DNA from: FEN-1219 sp035644475
GTDB taxonomy: Bacteria > Pseudomonadota > Gammaproteobacteria > Steroidobacterales > Rariloculaceae
Length of the DNA: 8,894 bases
Reading direction: 5' to 3'
Assembly: GCA_035644475.1 (NCBI GenBank)
Contig: DASQOL010000134.1
Location: 1 to 8,894 of the forward strand
Shown: in pieces, positions 5,330 to 8,894 of the stretch
Layout: each line of letters opens with the position of its first letter
How positions within the stretch are numbered: the first letter of the stretch is position 1
Notes under the pieces: generated by a model
Databases searched by the model: none
What the model was told of the DNA's origin: nothing
What the model saw: the letters and a program-made list of their open reading frames with translations, nothing else
Made by a program: the position numbers and the translations under genes

Positions 5330-5683
5330 ATGCGAAGCCCCAAACCCGCTCGAAACAAAGCAGCCGCGACGCCGGCCGAGGCTCCCGGGCCCCAAGCCGC
5401 GTCCGCCCCCCCGCCGCAATGGACGATCTTCAGCAACCACGCGCACGTGCTCGTGTGCATCGTGCGCAACCCCGAGGAGCGCGTGCGCGACATCGCGCAC
5501 AAGGTCGGAATCACGGAACGCGCGGTGCACCGGATCATCGGCGACTTGGAGCAGGCCGGCGTGATCACGCGCGAGCGCCTCGGCCGAAGAAACCGCTACA
5601 GCGTGTCGCTCGACCGTCCGCTGCGGCATCCTCTGGAAGCGCATAGGACGATCGCGGAAGTCATCCGCGTCATCGAGAGCTAA
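5330..5683 (+). CDS. Winged helix-turn-helix transcriptional regulator (MarR-like)
   Basis: The product is a 117-residue basic protein. A Pro/Ala-rich, Lys/Arg-containing N-terminal extension (1-30) precedes a compact winged helix. Residues W-T-I-F-S-N-H-A-H-V-L (31-41) open it; R-V-R-D-I-A-H-K-V-G-I-T-E-R-A-V-H-R-I-I (51-70) is the helix-turn-helix with its recognition helix; and G-V-I-T-R-E-R-L-G-R-R-N-R-Y-S-V (77-92) is the wing. The end, P-L-R-H-P-L-E-A-H, is characteristic of a widespread family of small single-domain regulators annotated as MarR-like or HTH proteins. No ligand domain or metal site is seen. The frame is open far upstream, but that part is antisense to the GRDP-like gene; the ATG at 5330 is the first start after the promoter. 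The gene probably represses itself and the divergent gene through the 32-bp palindrome, and is co-transcribed with the DUF5990-like gene 20 bp downstream. Confidence 0.85.
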   Translation: MRSPKPARNKAAATPAEAPGPQAASAPPPQWTIFSNHAHVLVCIVRNPEERVRDIAHKVGITERAVHRIIGDLEQAGVITRERLGRRNRYSVSLDRPLRHPLEAHRTIAEVIRVIES

Positions 5684-5703
5684 ATCGCGCGAGGGATCGA
5701 TCC

Positions 5704-6162
5704 ATGGCGGCGACCGACGAGCGCGAGCTCACGGTAGAAATCATCTGCACCAAGCTGCCCGGCACGGACTGGGACGGCGTGGGGCCGGTGCATCTCGGCA
5801 TCCAGAGGGACGAAGCGATCGAGCAGGCGACGCCCGCGGATAGCAAGCGCGTCGTGTTTCGCCCGGTGCTTCGCGTTCGGCGCAACACCGATGGCTCCGC
5901 GAACTTCCTCGGCCCTTATGCGCACGGCCCGCGGGCGGAACGCTTCATCTATCTGAATTGGGTCGTCGTTCGTGGCGGCGTGCCGGTCCAACGACCCGGC
6001 AGGATCAAGCTCCACCTCAACCACATCGATTGGACTCACGCCGAACGAGCGGCCGCCAACGACATGCCGATCAGGGTCACGCTCGAGCTCACCGGCGCCA
6101 AAGGCAAGCCGGTGTTCGCCTCGGTTCGCCCCGGTGCGGCCAGGTGGGAGTTTCCGGACTGA
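5704..6162 (+). CDS. DUF5990-like protein of unknown function
   Basis: The product is a 152-residue soluble protein without signal peptide or membrane helix. The pattern I-I-C-T-K-L-P-G (13-20), then L-G-I-Q-R (31-35), a central F-L-G-P-Y-A-H-G-P (68-76) followed by E-R-F-I-Y-L-N-W (79-86), R-I-K-L-H-L (100-105) and the end G-K-P-V-F-A-S-V-R-P-G-A-A-R-W (134-148) matches my memory of the DUF5990 family. The family name is given from recollection and no function is known to me. The alternating hydrophobic pattern suggests a beta-rich fold. The start is set by GAGGGA at 5691-5696; a 10-bp palindrome (GGATCGATCC, 5694-5703) fills the space up to the ATG. It follows the winged-helix gene by 20 bp and is probably in the same operon. 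It converges on the permease gene with 58 bp between stops, where I see no clear terminator. Confidence 0.65.
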   Translation: MAATDERELTVEIICTKLPGTDWDGVGPVHLGIQRDEAIEQATPADSKRVVFRPVLRVRRNTDGSANFLGPYAHGPRAERFIYLNWVVVRGGVPVQRPGRIKLHLNHIDWTHAERAAANDMPIRVTLELTGAKGKPVFASVRPGAARWEFPD

Positions 6163-6220
6163 GCAGCCACCCCGCCCTCGGGCTCGCGTACCCCGGGTCG
6201 CCGACGATCGTCTACCGAAG

Positions 6221-8668
6221 CTACTGATCGCGCAGCACGTCCGACGGATTCGCCGCCGCAGCACGGCGCGCCGGCACGAACGCCGCGAGACCGGCGGCCG
6301 CTGTAAGCACGACCGCAGCAGCGACGAAGCTCACGCCGTCCACGGGTGCGACACCGAACAGAATCGTGCGCATGCCGAGCGCCGCGAGCACCGCGAGGCC
6401 GAGCCCTGCGGCGAGGCCGATGCCCGCCACCACGAGCGAATCGCCCACGACCATGCGGACCAACCGCGGCGCCGTCGCACCCAACGCGACGCGAATGCCG
6501 ATCTCGTGCGAGCGCCGCTCCACGGCGAACGACACGGCTGCGTAGATACCGAGACCGGCGAGCAGCAGCGCGAGCGCGGCGAACGCACCCATCAATAGCG
6601 TCGACGTGCGGGCCGTCATCCGCGCGCCGGCCACGTGCGCCGCGAATGACTCGAGCCGCGTGACGGGCAACGACTCGCGAACCTCGCGCAGCGCTCGCGG
6701 CAGTGAGCCGAGCATCGCGGCCGGATCGCCGCTCGTCCGCAGAACCACCGAGAACCCGCCGACGGCGACTTGCTCGGCGGCGTAGTACATCATCGCGGTC
6801 GGCTGCTCCTCGAGTGACGCGATCTTCGTGTCTGCGACGACTCCGACCACCTCTTTCCAGCTGTCGGGCACGGATTGCGCGCGGACTCGCTTGCCGACCG
6901 CGTCGCCGCCGAAGAACGCTCGCGCGGCCGTCTCGTTCAGCACGACCACGGGCGGCGACGTCGGGCGATCGGTTTCGGAGAACGTGCGGCCAGCAACCAA
7001 CCGAATCCCCATCGTCGCGAAGTAGCCGCGGCTCACGAGGGTCAACGGCATCTCGACCGCGTTCGTGCCAGCCGGCGGCTCGTAGCCCTCGACGACCGTC
7101 GATGTCGTGCCGGCGTTCGGGCTGAGCGGCAGCCGCGTGGTCAGCGACGCGCTCTCGACGCCGGGCAACACCCGCATGCGCTCTAGAATCTGCTCCGCGA
7201 TCGCGAGCATGCCGTCCTGCGTTGTCACCCCGGCCTGCGCGGGGATCGTGCCGATCACTGCGATGCGGCTGGCATCGACACCGGGATCGACCCGGCCGGT
7301 GTTGACGAAGCTGCGCGCGAGCAGCGCGGTGGCCACGACGAGCACCGCCGACAGCGCCACCTGCACCGCGACGAGCGTGCCGCGCAGCAGCGACGCGCCG
7401 CGGCCCGCCGACTGCGTGCGGCCCGCGTCGCGCAGCGCGGCGGCGACGCCCGCGCGCGTCGCGCGGCGCGATGGCAGCAGCCCGAACAGGAGTCCCGTGC
7501 CAAGTGCAGCGAATACGCTGAATGCCACCATCCGCAAGTCGAAGCGAAGATCGAGACCCCCGTTCAATGGCGGCAGCGGCACGGCCGATAGAATGCCTTG
7601 CAGCCCCGCCGCCACACCGAGGCCGGCCGCACCGCCGATCGAGGACAGGAGCAGTGCCTCGAGCAGCAGCGGCCGGGCGACGCGAGCGCGGTCGCCGCCA
7701 AGCGCCTCGCGGATCGCGAGCTCGGGCGCTCGGGCGATGCCGCGTACGAGGAGCAAGTTCGCGAGGTTGCTGCACGCGAGCATCAGCACGACAGCCGCGA
7801 CGGCGAACAACCCTATCCCCCCGCCCAGCAGGGCCGCGTCGGCGGCGGGATGCACCCGCACCTGGCCCCAGGTGAATAACGTGATGTCGCGGCCGCGGTC
7901 GTCGTCCGGAAACTCCTCACCGTAGCGCGCGGCGAGACTCTGGAGTGCCGCGCGCGCTTGCTCCACGCCGACACCGGGCGCGAGCCGCGCCTTCACCGTG
8001 TACCAGTGGTCCCCGCGGCGCTCGAGGTTCGCGACGCGGAACTGCCCGCCTATGCCGACGCTCGAGATCGATACCCAGAAGTCCGTGCTCAGCGCGCCGG
8101 CTTCGCCGTTGAAGCCGCGCGGGCCCACTCCGATGATCGTGACCGGCTGGTTATTGAGCCGGATCGTGCGGCCAACCACGCCCGGGTCCTCACCGAATCG
8201 CGAGCGCCACGCGTTGTACGTGACGACGGCGACCCGCTCCTCGCCCACGATGTCATGGCGCGCGTCGAACCAGCGCCCGCGCGAAGGCTGCAAACCGAGC
8301 ATCGGGAAGTAGCTCGCGGTCGCGAAATCGACGCCGACTTGGCGCGGGCCGTCGGGCGTATCCCAGTTGTACGTCGCGGACGTCGTTGCGGCGACGCCGG
8401 CGAAGACGTCGGTCATCCCGGCCATGTCGCGGTAGGCGGGATACGCCGTCGACGACGGCGAGCCCGAGTCCGAATCCTGATAGATGTGCACGAGCCGTTC
8501 GGGCTGTGCGAACGGCGCCGGCCTGAGCACCAGCGCGTCGACCACGCTGAACACGGCGATGTTCAACCCGATGCCGATCGTGAGGATCGCCACGGAGAAC
8601 GACGAGAACACCGGCGTCCTGCGCAGACGACGGGCCGCGTATCTAAGGTCTTGGAGCAACGCCGACAT
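6221..8668 (-). CDS. ABC transporter permease of the duplicated FtsX/MacB type (ADOP family)
   Basis: The product has 815 residues, the usual size for acidobacterial duplicated orphan permeases. It starts M-S-A-L-L-Q-D-L-R-Y-A-A-R-R-L-R-R-T-P, the typical ADOP opening. The order is: membrane helix 1 (about 24-45), a MacB-like periplasmic domain (about 50-275), a first FtsX block (helices near 281-309, 335-360, 378-398) containing E-L-A-I-R-E-A-L-G-G, helix 430-452, a second periplasmic domain (about 455-685), and a second FtsX block (692-716, 737-765, 778-799) with R-R-S-H-E-I-G-I-R-V-A-L-G-A. The end, P-A-R-R-A-A-A-A-N-P-S-D-V-L-R, is the standard C-terminus. MacB relatives move peptides, antibiotics or lipids by a mechanotransmission cycle driven by a separate ATPase; none is encoded here, as the family name implies. 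The ATG at 8668 follows a GGGGGTGG ribosome binding site. The frame stays open upstream but without family sequence. Confidence 0.92.
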   Translation of the reverse strand: MSALLQDLRYAARRLRRTPVFSSFSVAILTIGIGLNIAVFSVVDALVLRPAPFAQPERLVHIYQDSDSGSPSSTAYPAYRDMAGMTDVFAGVAATTSATYNWDTPDGPRQVGVDFATASYFPMLGLQPSRGRWFDARHDIVGEERVAVVTYNAWRSRFGEDPGVVGRTIRLNNQPVTIIGVGPRGFNGEAGALSTDFWVSISSVGIGGQFRVANLERRGDHWYTVKARLAPGVGVEQARAALQSLAARYGEEFPDDDRGRDITLFTWGQVRVHPAADAALLGGGIGLFAVAAVVLMLACSNLANLLLVRGIARAPELAIREALGGDRARVARPLLLEALLLSSIGGAAGLGVAAGLQGILSAVPLPPLNGGLDLRFDLRMVAFSVFAALGTGLLFGLLPSRRATRAGVAAALRDAGRTQSAGRGASLLRGTLVAVQVALSAVLVVATALLARSFVNTGRVDPGVDASRIAVIGTIPAQAGVTTQDGMLAIAEQILERMRVLPGVESASLTTRLPLSPNAGTTSTVVEGYEPPAGTNAVEMPLTLVSRGYFATMGIRLVAGRTFSETDRPTSPPVVVLNETAARAFFGGDAVGKRVRAQSVPDSWKEVVGVVADTKIASLEEQPTAMMYYAAEQVAVGGFSVVLRTSGDPAAMLGSLPRALREVRESLPVTRLESFAAHVAGARMTARTSTLLMGAFAALALLLAGLGIYAAVSFAVERRSHEIGIRVALGATAPRLVRMVVGDSLVVAGIGLAAGLGLAVLAALGMRTILFGVAPVDGVSFVAAAVVLTAAAGLAAFVPARRAAAANPSDVLRDQ

Positions 8669-8705
8669 GCAACCACCCCCGTAGCTCTCTCCGGACCGGG
8701 TTGCA
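8668..8705 (-). promoter_or_regulatory. Stem-loop enclosing the ribosome binding site of the permease gene
   Basis: On the minus strand, TGCAACC (complement of 8699-8705) can pair with GGTTGCA (complement of 8668-8674), and the second arm ends at the A of the start codon. The 24-base loop holds the GGGGG Shine-Dalgarno run. A 7-bp stem in this place could lower translation or couple it to a factor that opens the stem. This is structure seen by eye only. Confidence 0.35.
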
Positions 8706-8894
8706 GCCGCCGTGCCAACTAGTCCGAGGTCGCCAATACATTGATTCACCGAGGAATCGCGCCTGGGAGACGCTCGCACCGGTGCGCGAGTCCGTCCCGA
8801 TAGCGGGCGCAAATCCCAGGGCCGAGACGACTCTCCGGCGGGCCGAAAGGTTACGCGGGCGGCCGGCTCCAAGGCGCGGACCCGTCGACCTCGC
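8706..8894. other. Upstream region of the permease gene, no gene recognised
   Basis: Frames through this stretch are open on the minus strand as an extension of the permease frame, but their translation is Arg/Pro/Ser-rich and unlike a family N-terminus. A promoter for the permease should lie here. I see no pair of hexamers that I would defend. Confidence 0.5.

Noticed and set aside
6163..6220. Terminator between the DUF5990-like gene and the permease
   Set aside because: Only a 10-bp loopless palindrome (GACGATCGTC, 6203-6212) and a short CCCGGG are seen, with no believable stem-loop or T-tract.
6036..7775. A 579-codon minus-strand open frame
   Set aside because: It overlaps the permease in another frame of the same strand and is an Arg-rich low-complexity translation typical of G+C-rich shadow frames.
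1..8894. Mobile element or phage/defence island
   Set aside because: No transposase, integrase, toxin-antitoxin, nuclease or phage motif appears in any motif-bearing frame, and codon style looks uniform along the window.

Overview
This is a G+C-rich bacterial chromosomal segment with strong third-position G/C bias, canonical Shine-Dalgarno sites and a few recognisable sigma70-like promoters. It carries seven complete protein genes and one cut by the left edge. I see no tRNA, rRNA, CRISPR array, insertion sequence, integrase or phage gene. The large ABC permease belongs to the 'acidobacterial duplicated orphan permease' type, and PadR genes beside membrane proteins are common in the same lineages. 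This points to a soil or sediment bacterium of the Acidobacteriota or Gemmatimonadota kind, or a high-GC proteobacterium. The phylum cannot be settled from the sequence alone.

Layout. At 2-1195 (+) is a GT-B glycosyltransferase lacking only its first few codons. It is followed 31 bp later by 1227-2024 (+), a membrane methyltransferase that closely resembles methanethiol S-methyltransferase MddA. Convergent with these is 2058-2855 (-), a Tat-signal-bearing homologue of arylmalonate decarboxylase. It diverges from a two-gene unit: 3007-3342 (+), a PadR-type repressor, and 3352-4308 (+), a six-helix membrane protein with an N-terminal HAAS-like helical domain. The padR promoter is overlaid by two 14-bp direct repeats.

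Next, 4381-5235 (-) encodes a GRDP-like protein with a transmembrane segment and a Cys/Gly-repeat tail. It diverges from 5330-5683 (+), a small winged-helix regulator, which is followed by 5704-6162 (+), a DUF5990-like protein. The 94-bp divergent spacer holds a 32-bp imperfect palindrome overlapping both predicted promoters. This is the best candidate here for an undescribed regulatory module: regulator, DUF5990-like protein and GRDP-like membrane protein under one operator.

Finally, 6221-8668 (-) encodes the duplicated FtsX/MacB-type permease. No ATPase gene is visible, and a stem-loop lies over its ribosome binding site. The last 226 bp hold no gene I can support.

The genes form several independent transcription units separated by convergent or divergent junctions rather than one pathway. 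Joint action can be argued within three pairs: glycosyltransferase-MddA (weak), PadR-HAAS (well precedented) and winged helix-DUF5990/GRDP (inferred from the shared operator).
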